The notes: generated by a model from the letters alone, not told the origin. Numbered from the stretch's first letter, positions 51,607-60,643 are shown. The stretch: DNA of 64,000 bases from Ignavibacteriales bacterium (GCA_015709675.1 CP054182.1:661448-725447); one strand, 5' to 3'. Numbers and translations: made by a program.

Positions 51607-52746
51607 ATGGGTAAGCACACACAACTTTTTGCTTTTCTCTTCCTTATTGCGTTCACTTTACAGGCTCAGAACTATGAAAACGGCTGGTCACTTGGCGGCG
51701 GTATGACATCACCAAGATATATGTCAGACGTTACAACAGAATTCTGGGATTTTGGCGGACATATATTTGTACAGCGGGATTTTGATCCCACCAACTCTCT
51801 CCGCTTCGTCGTTGAATTCATTGAATTCAGAGCTCAGGATAGTCCTGTAGAAAACTTTTCAACATTCTTCGGTTTTGAATATCTGTTCAGATTTAAAACT
51901 TCCGATAAATTCGGCGTATATGCCGGTGTGGGCGGTTACGGATATGTGCAGGATATGAAAGGTTCGGCCATCAAGAAAGACGGTATATCCTATATGGATG
52001 TAAGCGCTTCCTTCCTTATCGGCGGACAGTATTTTCTGAATGATGAATTCGAAATTCATGCTCAGGTAAAGCAGTCAACTCTTTCAACCGACAAGTTTGA
52101 CGGAGTGAAGGGTCCCGTAGGAGGATTCTTTGGCGGCACGCTTGATTCATATATATCAACCGCAATCGGCATTAACTATTACTGGGAAAGAGGCAAGCCG
52201 GTTGTTCCGCAGCTGCCTTCAGGACTGGTAAAAGCTGAAATTGATTATGAAAAAATTCAGAAAATGATTGACGCGGCCCAAAAACCGGGTACCGAAGTAG
52301 ACTACAGCAAATTTAATGTTGATTACGACCGCATTGAGGAAATGGTTGACCGCAAGCTTAAAGGCATGAAGAATGACCCGACGGTTATCTATCAGTCTGG
52401 TGATAATGCTCCGAAGCAGCTGGTGAGCATCAACTTTGATTCCAACAGCTCAACTCTCCGTTCCGATGCATACGTTCTGCTCGCACAGAACGCGCTGGTG
52501 CTTCTCAGCAATCCTGATATGAAGGTTGAAATCGGCGGATATACCGACGGCCGCGGCAATTCCGGCTCGAATTCAAAACTCTCTCAGGAACGTGCTGATG
52601 CAGTAAAGAAATACCTGGTATCCAAAGGTATCAGCGCTTCACGCCTGACCGTTAAAGCATACGGTTCAGCAAATCCGATTTCAGACAATGATACTGAAAG
52701 CGGCAGAGCTCTTAACAGAAGAGTTGAACTGAAGATTATTAAATAA
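51607..52746 (+). CDS. OmpA family protein
   Basis: 379 residues. A signal peptide (about 1-20) is followed by an eight-strand-type N-terminal barrel (about 21-195), a linker with helical stretches (IDYEKIQKMIDAAQ, YDRIEEMVDRKL) and a C-terminal OmpA peptidoglycan-binding domain. That domain reads SINFDSNSSTLRSDAYVLL, VEIGGYTDGRGNSGSNSKLSQERADAVKKYLVSKG and YGSANPISDNDTESGRALNRRVEL. It anchors the outer membrane to the wall. A strong terminator follows. It is a single gene with a long leader. Confidence 0.93.
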   Translation: MGKHTQLFAFLFLIAFTLQAQNYENGWSLGGGMTSPRYMSDVTTEFWDFGGHIFVQRDFDPTNSLRFVVEFIEFRAQDSPVENFSTFFGFEYLFRFKTSDKFGVYAGVGGYGYVQDMKGSAIKKDGISYMDVSASFLIGGQYFLNDEFEIHAQVKQSTLSTDKFDGVKGPVGGFFGGTLDSYISTAIGINYYWERGKPVVPQLPSGLVKAEIDYEKIQKMIDAAQKPGTEVDYSKFNVDYDRIEEMVDRKLKGMKNDPTVIYQSGDNAPKQLVSINFDSNSSTLRSDAYVLLAQNALVLLSNPDMKVEIGGYTDGRGNSGSNSKLSQERADAVKKYLVSKGISASRLTVKAYGSANPISDNDTESGRALNRRVELKIIK

Positions 52747-52767
52747 ACAGCAGTTTTTATAACTTTT

Positions 52768-52819
52768 GCAAAGCCATGCAATCCGCCTGAAAAAGGCGGA
52801 GCGCATGGCTTTTGCATTT
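52768..52819 (+). terminator. Strong terminator after the OmpA gene
   Basis: AAAGCCATGC (52770-52779) and GCATGGCTTT (52803-52812) form the outer stem, TCCGCC/GGCGGA the inner stem around TGAAAAA, followed by ATTTT. It is a typical intrinsic terminator. Confidence 0.85.
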
Positions 52820-53160
52820 TAAACCAAACAGGGGAAGGATTTTAACGCAAAGGATACAAAGTTCACGCGAAGCACCGCAGAGGTTTATACCTGACGTAAT
52901 CGAAATATCCAGCGCAAAGACGCTAAGGCGCAAAAAGAAATTAAACCATCGCGGGCGGGGTCGAGACCTCTTCTTATGAATGCCGGTTGTTTACCCCAAA
53001 AACTCATCCGGAAGATGTAACGCAAAGGAAGAAACGTTCACGTGAAGTAACGCAGGGTTTAATACCTGACGCACTCCAAAGAACCGCACAAAGGGGACAA
53101 GCAATATATACTGCGGGAGGTAAAGAGAGTATGGTATATATAGTTTCGTGCCGGCAGGTA
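52820..53160. repeat. Degenerate CGCAAAG-type repeats
   Basis: Several decayed copies of the pattern AACGCAAAGG...GTTCACG(C/T)GAAG(C/T)(A)ACGCAG (52845, 52915, 53018). A related scrap follows the SnoaL gene near 5668. Non-coding; the open frame across 52987-53217 looks spurious. Confidence 0.55.
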
Positions 53161-53170
53161 TTTAAAATGA

Positions 53171-53209
53171 AAAAGGTCATGTGCCCAAATGGCAGGCGCA
53201 TGACCTTTT
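53171..53209. terminator. Bidirectional terminator-like hairpin
   Basis: AAAAGGTCATGTGCC (53171-53185) and GGCGCATGACCTTTT (53195-53209) pair with one G-U. A-run and T-run on either side make it usable in both directions. Confidence 0.65.
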
Positions 53210-53223
53210 TTATGTAATGGGTT

Positions 53224-53253
53224 CCGGGTCTTTGCTCGTTCATAAAGACCCGG
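53224..53253 (-). terminator. Hairpin downstream of the response-regulator gene
   Basis: Perfect arms CCGGGTCTTT (53224-53233) and AAAGACCCGG (53244-53253), 76 bp beyond the stop codon of the two-component operon. Confidence 0.5.
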
Positions 53254-53328
53254 ATGAGCACCGGTTATTGGCGTTCCGGCACCCGTAACTTTTATTAAAA
53301 CCTTTTCAGGCTCAGAAAAATCTGCCGG

Positions 53329-54021
53329 CTATTTTATCTCCCCTATCTTTCGCAAAAGATAATCATTTGAACGTGCAAGATATAATAATTCCTGGACATT
53401 TTTACAACCATATTTGGTAAGAAGATTGGTCCGGTAAACTTCAATGGTTCTGGGGCTCAGGTTCATCTCATTAGCTGCTTCTTCTATAGTCCGTCCCAGA
53501 TATAACTTATAAAACACTTCCCGCTCCCTGTTCGTGAGGATAACTCTTTCAAGCATGAGAGTCTCCTTATATTCTTCATCATAGTTTGCGATAAAGGAGC
53601 GGAGTGATTCGCGGTTCATATTCTTTACATAAAATTCAATACCGCCAAGAATAGCATACAGGGCTTTTTCAAGTTCTTCTTTGTCTGAAGATTTATGCAG
53701 AAAGCCTGAAGCGCCGGCTTTATAACAGCGGTAAATATATTCTTCCTCATCGTGTATGGTCAGAACCAGGATATGCCCGCTGTAGCCGGTATCGCGGAGC
53801 TGCTGAATAAGTTCGGTGCCAAGGGTGTCAGGAAGACTGATATCCACAAAGAGAAAATCGGGTTTAAATTCCGAAACAAGTTTCAGGGTTTCAGCTCCGT
53901 TTGATGCTTCCCGGTATTCACTAAACAGATTCAGATCCTGAATCAGACTCCACATACCTTTGCGCACCATCAGGTGGTCATCAACAATAAGAAGTTTTCT
54001 TTTGTTTACAGTACTGCTCAT
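53329..54021 (-). CDS. NarL/FixJ-type response regulator with LuxR HTH
   Basis: 230 residues. The receiver domain has the acidic pair Asp14-Asp15, phospho-acceptor Asp60 (FVDISLPDT) and Lys in LHKSSDKEE. The C-terminal LuxR-type HTH (LTNREREVFYKLYLGRTIEEAANEMNLSPRTIEVYRTNLLTKYG) binds DNA. It is encoded directly after its presumed kinase with a 4-bp overlap (ATGA). The regulon is unknown. Confidence 0.93.
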   Translation of the reverse strand: MSSTVNKRKLLIVDDHLMVRKGMWSLIQDLNLFSEYREASNGAETLKLVSEFKPDFLFVDISLPDTLGTELIQQLRDTGYSGHILVLTIHDEEEYIYRCYKAGASGFLHKSSDKEELEKALYAILGGIEFYVKNMNRESLRSFIANYDEEYKETLMLERVILTNREREVFYKLYLGRTIEEAANEMNLSPRTIEVYRTNLLTKYGCKNVQELLYLARSNDYLLRKIGEIK

Positions 54022-55166
54022 TTGATTTGTTCAAGTAGTTCAATAATAACATCGGTTCCATCTCCGTGAGAAGAAATAACCTCAAGCCGTCCGTTAAAAA
54101 AGGTAACCTGCTCCTTCAGGTTAAAAAGTCCAAATCCGCGCAGGGATGATGAATTTTTGTAGGATGTGTAATCAAACCCAATGCCGTCATCGGAAACCAG
54201 AAGAATAACGCGGTTGCTTTTTCTGCTGATCTGAACGGAAAAACTTTTTGCTTTTGCATGTTTAACAATATTATTCAGCAGCTCCTGAGTCATCCGGTAA
54301 AGAGTTGATTCAAGTTTCCAGTCAAGGCGTGTTTCAAGACCGAGTGACTGGTACTCCCCTTCCATGCCCGAAGCAAGGGAAACTCTTTTTACCAGAGAGC
54401 GGAGTGTGGCATCAAGACCAAACTCATTAAGCATTTTCGGCCGCAGGTTCAGCGCGATATCCTTAAGGCTGACAATGGTGAGATCAAGCTCCTTGGTCAG
54501 TTCATCAAAAACCGGAGTAAGCCGGGGGGAATCTTTAGCGGCGGAAATCTGCGCGGCAAGCATTTTGGCTGAGGTAAGGGACTGGCTGAGGCCGTCATGC
54601 AGTTCCCGCGAAATACGTTCCCGCTCATGTTCCTGCAAAAAACTCATATGCTCGGTGAGTTCCTTTACTTTCAGCTCGTTTGTTTTAAGCGCGTGAATAT
54701 TGTTAAAATAAATCTGAAGCAGATTAAGCCTCGCAAGCCCGCGGAAATACACCAGGTAATACTCGCCGTAAATATTCAGCTCCATTGCCTCATTGCGGTT
54801 TTCTTGTATATACTGGCTCACGTCAATACGCGGAATTTCAGGGAGCAGGTCAAAGAGCAGCCCCCCCTGTTCAGCGGGCAGCCGGAGCACCTCCTGGGCG
54901 CGCTGATTGCTTAAAAGTATATATCCCGCCGGATCAAGCTGCACCACGGGATTGGGATCCAGGTCGCTGAAGAGTGAGCGGAGTTCGTCTTTTTCACGCT
55001 CAAGCTGTTTTTTTTCTTCCGCGTGTTTTTGTTCAAGCGGAATAAGCCCCCGCTTGATGGTAACGTAAAACGTACCGTAAATGACAGCTACCAGCAGAAT
55101 AGAATACGTGACCGGGCTGAAAATAAGATCAACTAAAGTCAGCGTGAATTCTGCATCATCATACAT
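54018..55166 (-). CDS. NarX/DesK-type sensor histidine kinase (HisKA_3) with PAS domain
   Basis: 382 residues. One N-terminal transmembrane helix (about 10-32), a coiled-coil (EEKKQLEREKDELRSLF), and a PAS domain (about 70-170, DPNPVVQLDPAGYILLSNQRAQEVLRL) are followed by HisKA_3 with the phospho-His in RISRELHDGLSQSL and HATPase_c with SDDGIGF and GFGLFNLKEQV. It partners the LuxR-type regulator that follows. It overlaps the upstream membrane-protein gene by one base, so the three genes act together. The short periplasmic part suggests sensing within the membrane or cytoplasm. Confidence 0.93.
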   Translation of the reverse strand: MYDDAEFTLTLVDLIFSPVTYSILLVAVIYGTFYVTIKRGLIPLEQKHAEEKKQLEREKDELRSLFSDLDPNPVVQLDPAGYILLSNQRAQEVLRLPAEQGGLLFDLLPEIPRIDVSQYIQENRNEAMELNIYGEYYLVYFRGLARLNLLQIYFNNIHALKTNELKVKELTEHMSFLQEHERERISRELHDGLSQSLTSAKMLAAQISAAKDSPRLTPVFDELTKELDLTIVSLKDIALNLRPKMLNEFGLDATLRSLVKRVSLASGMEGEYQSLGLETRLDWKLESTLYRMTQELLNNIVKHAKAKSFSVQISRKSNRVILLVSDDGIGFDYTSYKNSSSLRGFGLFNLKEQVTFFNGRLEVISSHGDGTDVIIELLEQIK

Positions 55167-55732
55167 CAGATCTTAAATCCGAGCTTTGGCCTGTCGTACC
55201 GGAAAATGGTGAACCAGAGGGCAATGGCCGTTCCTGCCATAACCTGCAATTGAGAAACGTCGCTCAGCACGCCCGATGAAAAACGCAGACTCAGGTACAT
55301 AAAAATGAAATTAATTTCATTCAGCAACATAAACACATAAAACAAATTTATCTCCATCGAGTTTTGCATATCGGCAAAAGCATCCCTGAGCAGGATGATA
55401 AAAATGACCGCGTGCTGAAAAACAATAAGAGAAAAACCGGCCCGTAAATCAGGAAGAAGCAGAAGTGAAACAAGCGAGGTGACAAGGAGTACTACTCCGG
55501 GGGATTTAAGACTGCTGTTCCGGCTGGTTATCAGGATAAAAATGGCCGCAAACCCAAGGGATGCGGTAAGCAGATAATCATAACGGTTAAGCACAAAATA
55601 CCCGACCAGCTGAACCAGTTCAATTACCGCGTAGGTAATGAACAGATAATTATAACGCCCGTTCAACTGACGCAGTGAAACAACAACCCACACAAATACG
55701 TTAACGCTAAAAAGAAAAACCGAAAGAGGCAT
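55166..55732 (-). CDS. Multi-pass membrane protein upstream of the kinase, probable co-sensor
   Basis: 188 residues, almost entirely hydrophobic, with about six to seven transmembrane helices and no recognised domain. The ATG at 55732 is chosen because AAGGGAG lies about nine bases upstream; the longer frame to 55768 would need a TTG start. As the first gene of the kinase/regulator operon, with one-base overlap, it may act as a membrane sensor for the kinase, whose own input domain is small. This is inference from context only. Confidence 0.65.
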   Translation of the reverse strand: MPLSVFLFSVNVFVWVVVSLRQLNGRYNYLFITYAVIELVQLVGYFVLNRYDYLLTASLGFAAIFILITSRNSSLKSPGVVLLVTSLVSLLLLPDLRAGFSLIVFQHAVIFIILLRDAFADMQNSMEINLFYVFMLLNEINFIFMYLSLRFSSGVLSDVSQLQVMAGTAIALWFTIFRYDRPKLGFKI

Positions 55733-56138
55733 AACGGACTCCCTTCTGAATAAAGTGCAGGCGGACAAAAAAATTAAACTCAGGGAGTCTCAAACCCAGA
55801 CACAGACGAATACTACCCCGCTACTCTGTCTGTGTAAATTTTTGTGCCCGCCAGGATGTAAGTAATATGAACGCCACCCCCTGAATAAACAGGTTCCGGG
55901 CGGAGTTCTTTTCGGCATAACGGCAGAACTACTATTCCGTTTCCGCTTCCTGAGTTGAAGGACTGATCTGACAGTTCCGGTCTTAACCAGGATACGCAGC
56001 CAGAGAGTTACCTGCTCCCTTACGGGTAAACTAAAGCTGTGATTCAGAGAAAACCAGCGAAAACGGTATCCGCATACCGGTCATCCGGAAAATTCCGGTT
56101 AACGATTGTAAAATTACGGGATTAGAACAGTGTGCGAA

Positions 56139-56250
56139 ATCCGTGTAAACACGTAAAATTCGGACAAAACTACGTGTTTTCCGCAGAAATGGGGGGTGAA
56201 CTACGTGTTTTCCGCAGTTTAGAGAGGCGGACTGCGTGTTTTTTGAAGCG
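56139..56250. repeat. 31-bp tandem repeat, three to four degenerate copies
   Basis: CTACGTGTTTTCCGCAG occurs at 56170 and 56201, then CTGCGTGTTTTTTGAAG at 56232, exactly 31 bp apart. A weaker copy (CCGTGTAAACACG) precedes. The spacing is close to three helical turns. The intervening sequence is less conserved. Confidence 0.75.
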
Positions 56251-56263
56251 GACACGTACAAAA

Positions 56264-56295
56264 AACCCCGGCAGAAAAGCTTTTCCGCCGGGGTT
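56264..56295 (-). terminator. Strong terminator after the second TonB receptor gene
   Basis: Arms 56264-56279 (AACCCCGGC, A, GAAAAG) and 56280-56295 (CTTTTC, C, GCCGGGGTT) pair with one mismatch. A-rich sequence on the plus strand gives a T-run on the minus strand. Confidence 0.8.
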
Positions 56296-56322
56296 AAAGG
56301 GTATTCTGACTAATAAATGGAA

Positions 56323-58494
56323 TCAGAGAGTGGTTTCAATGCCGGCGGTAATCATTCGCGGAATGCCGGCTTTGATGCCCTGAGGTCTTCTGCCCGCAAT
56401 GTATCTCAGGTCGCCTGCGTTTTTAACGGAGACATAGATGCTGCCGAGTGAAGCGACAGAGTAACGAGCGGTGAAATCAAGAAGCGTATAAGCGGGAATG
56501 AGACCCGTTTCACCGGTGGGATCGGGAGCGGATGAATTCAGCTCATCTGCGTACTGTTCACCGGTATAGACAATACCCGCGTTAAGGAGGAGGCCGTTTC
56601 TGAACTGGAAGCCGATATTAAGATTTCCGATAACCTCCGGGGAATAGGGAAGGCGGTTGCCGTTAACGTTATATACGGTTCCGCCGCTGGTAACAAAACG
56701 GTCAGAGCTGTAAAGCGCGCTGCTGTAAAGCGCATTAAGGGTAGTAGTAATGCTGAATAAATTACCAAGCAGATAAGGGGAACGGTGGGAGAGACTGAAC
56801 TCCACACCCGAGTGCTCGGTTTTTCCGCCGTTTACAAATCCGGTGCCTGCTCCGCCCGATGACTGTGAAACCGGGATAACCTGATTAGAGAAATCAAGCA
56901 GATAATAGGTAAGTTCAATATCAAGAGAAGCTGACTGCCAGCGCATACCAGCTTCAGAATTGATGCTTTCCTCGGCATCAAGTTTAAGAGAGGTGCCGGA
57001 GTTAGAAATTGCGTCTTTTACGCGGGGCGGGGCATAACCTTTATGCACACCGGCAAAGAAAGACACCGCGTCATTCAGGCGGTAATTTGCACCGATGCCG
57101 GGAATAATGGTGACCAGATTATCCTCACCTTTAAGCGAGGTATCTTTTGAACTGATGCGGTATATATCTCGGATGAAGGAAAATGTTTCAAGCCTTGCAC
57201 CGGGGGTAACGGTAAGATTCTGTGAAACATGAAAACGGTTCTGAAGAAAAACGCTGAAGGCACGGCCGGTACGGATTTCATCCTCAGCGAGATCGCCCGA
57301 AACCGCGTTAAATTTCTTTCCGTTAATGCGCTGTTCATAGGCTTTTTCCCAGAGGAAGCGGACTCCCGCATCAAGATCATTGCTGATGCCGGCAAACTGA
57401 TAAACTGTGCTGAAACGGCTTTCAGCGCCGAGGACTTCAAACTGCCGGTCGCGGTTGCCGGTGCTGTTGCGCATATATACTGCTCCGCCGCTCACGGTTG
57501 TATCGCCAAAGACAGCGACCGGATTGGAGATTTTATTCCGGCTGAAATCCTGCCTCAGCCAGTTGCGTGACGTGGTATATGCGTAAACATTGGTTCTGAT
57601 AAATGAAGAACCGCTGAGAATATAGTTATGGCTGATGCTTCCGGCATAACGGCGGACTTTCAGTTTATCATTCGGGGCCATGATGGTATAATACTCACCT
57701 GCGTCATACATGGACTGGGTAAGCCCGAGATAGGTGGAGTTTGATACTTCATCGTAAAAGCTCAGTTTTACGCCGAGCTGTGATTTATCATCCAGGCGGA
57801 ATTTCAGCTTTGCGGTAATATCATCCACGTTAATGCTGGTGGTTCCGATGCGGTCTGCCTGTTTGTGCAGAATACCCAGCTGCATGCCGGCGCCTTCAAA
57901 CTGGGTTCCGTATGAGCCGTATATACTGAAAAGACCGGAGCCGCCGCCGCGGAGATTAATATATGATGAAGGTTCCACCGGTGGATCTGCGGTTTTATAG
58001 TTAAGAACGCCGCCGATGGTCTGGGGTCCCCAGAGAATAGATCCGCTGCCTTTGAGCAGTTCTAGACCGGTCATCCGTTCGATTGCGGGAGTGTAATAGA
58101 GTTCGGGTTCACCATAAGGAGCAAGGGCAACTGGTATGCCGTCTTCGAGGACCAGGAGTGTGCGTGAGCGGTCGGGGTCCAGCCCTCTCACACCCATATT
58201 CAGACGGAGACCGGTACCCTCTTCATCTACCACATTAACACCAGCCATGGTGCGGATGATTTCGTTACCGGAAAGGGGCTGGAAGGCAAGCATGGTTTCG
58301 TTAGAGACCAGGGCTGCCGAGCCGGGAATTTTACTGGTTAAGCGTTCTTTTACACCGATTACGTCAAGCTGGGGGAAGTCGAAATGAAGCGAAACAGAAT
58401 CCTGAGCCTGCTTGCCGGAAGTGTTCTTATTATCATTTTCCTTAGCCGCCGCGGTAGAAAAGGCAGCCAGAAGAAGCAAAAGGAAGATTTTCAT
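56323..58494 (-). CDS. TonB-dependent receptor, FecA/siderophore-receptor type
   Basis: 723 residues. A signal peptide (about 1-17) leads into a plug with LSGNEIIRTMAGVNVVDEEGTGLRLNMGVRGLDPDRSRTLLVLEDGIPVALAPYG and LLKGSGSILWGPQTIGGVLNYKT, then a 22-strand barrel ending ITAGIETTL. The plug resembles ferric-citrate and ferric-siderophore receptors more than the carboxypeptidase-regulatory type at 47362. A 25-bp imperfect palindrome of iron-regulator character lies about 50 bp upstream. Import of a ferric chelate is therefore likely, though not proven. It is a single gene with its own terminator. Confidence 0.9.
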   Translation of the reverse strand: MKIFLLLLLAAFSTAAAKENDNKNTSGKQAQDSVSLHFDFPQLDVIGVKERLTSKIPGSAALVSNETMLAFQPLSGNEIIRTMAGVNVVDEEGTGLRLNMGVRGLDPDRSRTLLVLEDGIPVALAPYGEPELYYTPAIERMTGLELLKGSGSILWGPQTIGGVLNYKTADPPVEPSSYINLRGGGSGLFSIYGSYGTQFEGAGMQLGILHKQADRIGTTSINVDDITAKLKFRLDDKSQLGVKLSFYDEVSNSTYLGLTQSMYDAGEYYTIMAPNDKLKVRRYAGSISHNYILSGSSFIRTNVYAYTTSRNWLRQDFSRNKISNPVAVFGDTTVSGGAVYMRNSTGNRDRQFEVLGAESRFSTVYQFAGISNDLDAGVRFLWEKAYEQRINGKKFNAVSGDLAEDEIRTGRAFSVFLQNRFHVSQNLTVTPGARLETFSFIRDIYRISSKDTSLKGEDNLVTIIPGIGANYRLNDAVSFFAGVHKGYAPPRVKDAISNSGTSLKLDAEESINSEAGMRWQSASLDIELTYYLLDFSNQVIPVSQSSGGAGTGFVNGGKTEHSGVEFSLSHRSPYLLGNLFSITTTLNALYSSALYSSDRFVTSGGTVYNVNGNRLPYSPEVIGNLNIGFQFRNGLLLNAGIVYTGEQYADELNSSAPDPTGETGLIPAYTLLDFTARYSVASLGSIYVSVKNAGDLRYIAGRRPQGIKAGIPRMITAGIETTL

Positions 58495-59028
58495 GTAAGT
58501 AAGTGTCCGTATTATTAAGATGAGTGCTATTTAAGAAAACTATAACTTATTAAGACTAAATCTAAATAAGAATAACATAAAAAGCAAGAAATAATTGAGA
58601 ATGGAGAGTGGAAAATTGAGAACTGAGAATTGAAAAGGAGTGAGCGGGGGTCAATAGCGGTTTTTCTGCATGACGGGTCACGTTTTTCGGCGGAGACAAA
58701 TGAACATCTGTAAACCGGAAACGGTGAGGACTGCTTTAATGGGAATTCTTCAATGTGTTTCGGGTTTCGAAGGTTCCGCAGCAGATGAATGCCCCGCTCC
58801 GGGTACCAGTCACAGCTTCATTGCGGGGATATCCAGCCGCGGTTTTAGCTCAATTGAGAATGTTTTCCTGATAAGAATCCGCAGAATGGAAGGGCGGCTG
58901 ATCCCTGAAAACTATCAGCTATGCCGGTTAAGGCAGAATACTGCCGGAGCATAAATAAAGAAATTTCTTAAGAGAGTATGGGATTTACGTGATCACAGCA
59001 GCCGTCATTATATATTGAACATTACACA
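58495..59028. other. Intergenic region upstream of the FecA-type receptor
   Basis: It holds the metal-box-like palindrome (58546-58570) and AATTGAGAATGGAGAGTGG-type simple repeats (58593-58636). An open frame at 58670-58954 on the plus strand has no protein-like pattern, so no gene is called. Confidence 0.5.
58546..58570 (-). promoter_or_regulatory. Candidate iron/manganese regulator box before the FecA-type receptor
   Basis: CTTATTAAGA (58546-58555) and TCTAAATAAG (58561-58570) are inverted around CTAAA with one mismatch. AT-rich TTATTTAGA...TCTAAATAA palindromes of this sort are typical of Fur- or DtxR-family sites. Its position 52 bp before the start codon fits repression under metal-replete conditions. 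The regulator is inferred. Confidence 0.55.
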
Positions 59029-59532
59029 TCACCTCTGCAGCAGAGTATAAATCTCCTCTTCTACTACCTCCCCCTGCAGATCGATTATGAAAGGGAGAAA
59101 ACGGCCCTTGAGCCGGAGCGATATATACGGGGCAACAATATGGAATTTTCCGTTATAATATTCACCGCTATCCTCGCGCCAGCCCTTGATATCCTGATAG
59201 CTGAAGGAATGCACACGGCGGCCAATGAGCGATTCTGTGGCGAGGGTGAAAAGACCAGTGGTTTTGTCCTGCCGAAGGCTGGTTACATAGCAGTCCTGAT
59301 AAACAAGAATTCCCGCGGCAATGGCGGCTGACATCATCATAAAAAGCGTTCCCCAGAAATACTGATGCGCCGGGGATGACTGCTCCTGCACGTTGTAAAC
59401 ATAGGGATCGCCTATGACCAGTGTGCCGGCCCAGAAAAGCACGGGGGCAAGCAGCAGTAATCCATAGACCACAAACCGGACCTTTATGACCTGCCTGCCG
59501 GCAGAAAAGATGGTTTTTGACTCAGAATCCAT
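59029..59532 (-). CDS. Hypothetical membrane protein with two helices and a beta-rich C-terminal domain
   Basis: 167 residues, two transmembrane helices (about 18-38 and 58-80) and a soluble C-terminal part (LATESLIGRRVHSFSYQDIKGWREDSGEYYNGKFHIVAPYISLRLKGR) that looks like a PH-type domain similar in style to the protein at 28266. No family is assigned with confidence. It is divergent from the DUF4097 gene. Confidence 0.6.
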   Translation of the reverse strand: MDSESKTIFSAGRQVIKVRFVVYGLLLLAPVLFWAGTLVIGDPYVYNVQEQSSPAHQYFWGTLFMMMSAAIAAGILVYQDCYVTSLRQDKTTGLFTLATESLIGRRVHSFSYQDIKGWREDSGEYYNGKFHIVAPYISLRLKGRFLPFIIDLQGEVVEEEIYTLLQR

Positions 59533-59653
59533 AAAAATCCCCTGAAAACCAACCTTTAAGCCCGAAAATTAACCGCTTGTACAAATGAGCGTGCCTTTGT
59601 TTGTTTATGTTCTTAAAATAGGGCAGAAAATTAAGAAAGATAAGGAGAATAAC

Positions 59654-60565
59654 ATGACTGCATTACAAAACCGGCTTTCATTACTGCTGATGGCAGGACT
59701 GCTTTTTGCTTTTTCCGGTCTGGCGATGGCTGATGACCTTCGTCTTATCACAGAAAAAAGTTTTGCCGTAAGTAAAGGGGAAAAACTGAAAGCAGAATCG
59801 TATTCAGGAGATATAAAAGTATCTGCCTGGGAGAAAGATGAAGTAGCTGTTAAAATCTATGGTGATGAAAGAGCCGAAAAAATCATGGAATTCTACATCG
59901 AAAAATCAAATGGCGGGGTGATGGTTAAGATTAAGAAGGAAGGAAAATCCAATAACTGGTTTGGAAAAACCGGAACCATACGGGTTGAGATACGCGTACC
60001 CGCTTCTTTTGATGTTACGGCCACCACCGCGGGGGGAGATATCAGCATCAACGGAGTATCAGGCGAACTGCGTCTTAATACTGCCGGCGGCGATATCAAG
60101 ACTACCGGAGGCACCGGCGAACTGAAGGCCAATACTGCCGGAGGAGATATCATCGTGAAGGAGTTTAACGGCGATGTAAAAATGAGCACCGCGGGAGGTG
60201 ATATACGCAGCGAAAAAGTACGGGGAGATGTTGATGCTTCAACCGCGGGGGGAGATATTAATCTCCAGTGCGCTGACGGCAAAGTAAACGCAAGCACTTC
60301 AGGCGGAGATATCCGGATTGACTTTTCAGGCAATTACTACGGAATAAAAGCCAGTACTACCGGAGGCGATGTAGCTGTGCGGGTACCCAAAAGCATCAGG
60401 GCTGATATATATGCTTCAACATTCTCAGGCGATATTGACTGTGAATTTGATATCAGCAACACCAATAAATACGGAAACGCTAAAGCTGAAGGCTCCGTTA
60501 ACGGCGGAGGCGAGAAACTGAAATGCACCACTACCGGCGGTGATATCAAAATTGCGGTGAAGTAA
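59654..60565 (+). CDS. DUF4097 family secreted beta-solenoid protein
   Basis: 303 residues from the ATG at 59654, chosen for AAGGAG seven bases upstream and because it begins a clean signal peptide (MTALQNRLSLLLMAGLLFAFSGLAMA). The body contains about eight repeats of 18-20 residues, each built around N/S-T-A/S-G-G-D-I (TTAGGDI, NTAGGDI, STAGGDI, STSGGDI, STTGGDV), which predicts a beta-helix. The family (putative adhesin domain) is common and of unknown function. The extracytoplasmic location is inferred. A hairpin follows. Confidence 0.88.
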   Translation: MTALQNRLSLLLMAGLLFAFSGLAMADDLRLITEKSFAVSKGEKLKAESYSGDIKVSAWEKDEVAVKIYGDERAEKIMEFYIEKSNGGVMVKIKKEGKSNNWFGKTGTIRVEIRVPASFDVTATTAGGDISINGVSGELRLNTAGGDIKTTGGTGELKANTAGGDIIVKEFNGDVKMSTAGGDIRSEKVRGDVDASTAGGDINLQCADGKVNASTSGGDIRIDFSGNYYGIKASTTGGDVAVRVPKSIRADIYASTFSGDIDCEFDISNTNKYGNAKAEGSVNGGGEKLKCTTTGGDIKIAVK

Positions 60566-60595
60566 GTTTTTGCAAACCGCAGTGAAGATGAATTT

Positions 60596-60643
60596 GTAGA
60601 GACGATCCTCTGTAGAGACGATGCACGCCGATTGCATCGTCTC
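60596..60643. terminator. Bidirectional hairpin between convergent genes, with a repeat motif
   Basis: GAGACGATGCA (60615-60625) and TGCATCGTCTC (60633-60643) form a perfect 11-bp stem. A partial direct copy TGTAGAGACGATCC precedes it at 60595. It separates the DUF4097 gene from the convergent gene ending at 60660. Confidence 0.6.

Larger units (their letters stand above)
55733..56322. other. Intergenic region with tandem repeats and a terminator
   Basis: No gene. It contains the 31-bp tandem repeat (56139-56250) and the terminator at 56264-56295. The part 55770-56130 shows nothing recognisable. Confidence 0.5.

Noticed and set aside
52987-53217. 76-residue open frame
   Set aside because: It spans decayed CGCAAAG repeats and the terminator-like hairpin.
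56139-56250. CRISPR array
   Set aside because: The 31-bp period includes both the conserved core and the variable part, leaving no room for 30-bp spacers. There are no cas genes.
58670-58954. 94-residue open frame
   Set aside because: No domain, signal or ribosome site, and its composition resembles non-coding spacer.
59893-60333. 146-residue minus-strand open frame rich in ISPPAV repeats
   Set aside because: It is the shadow of the TAGGDI repeats of the DUF4097 gene.
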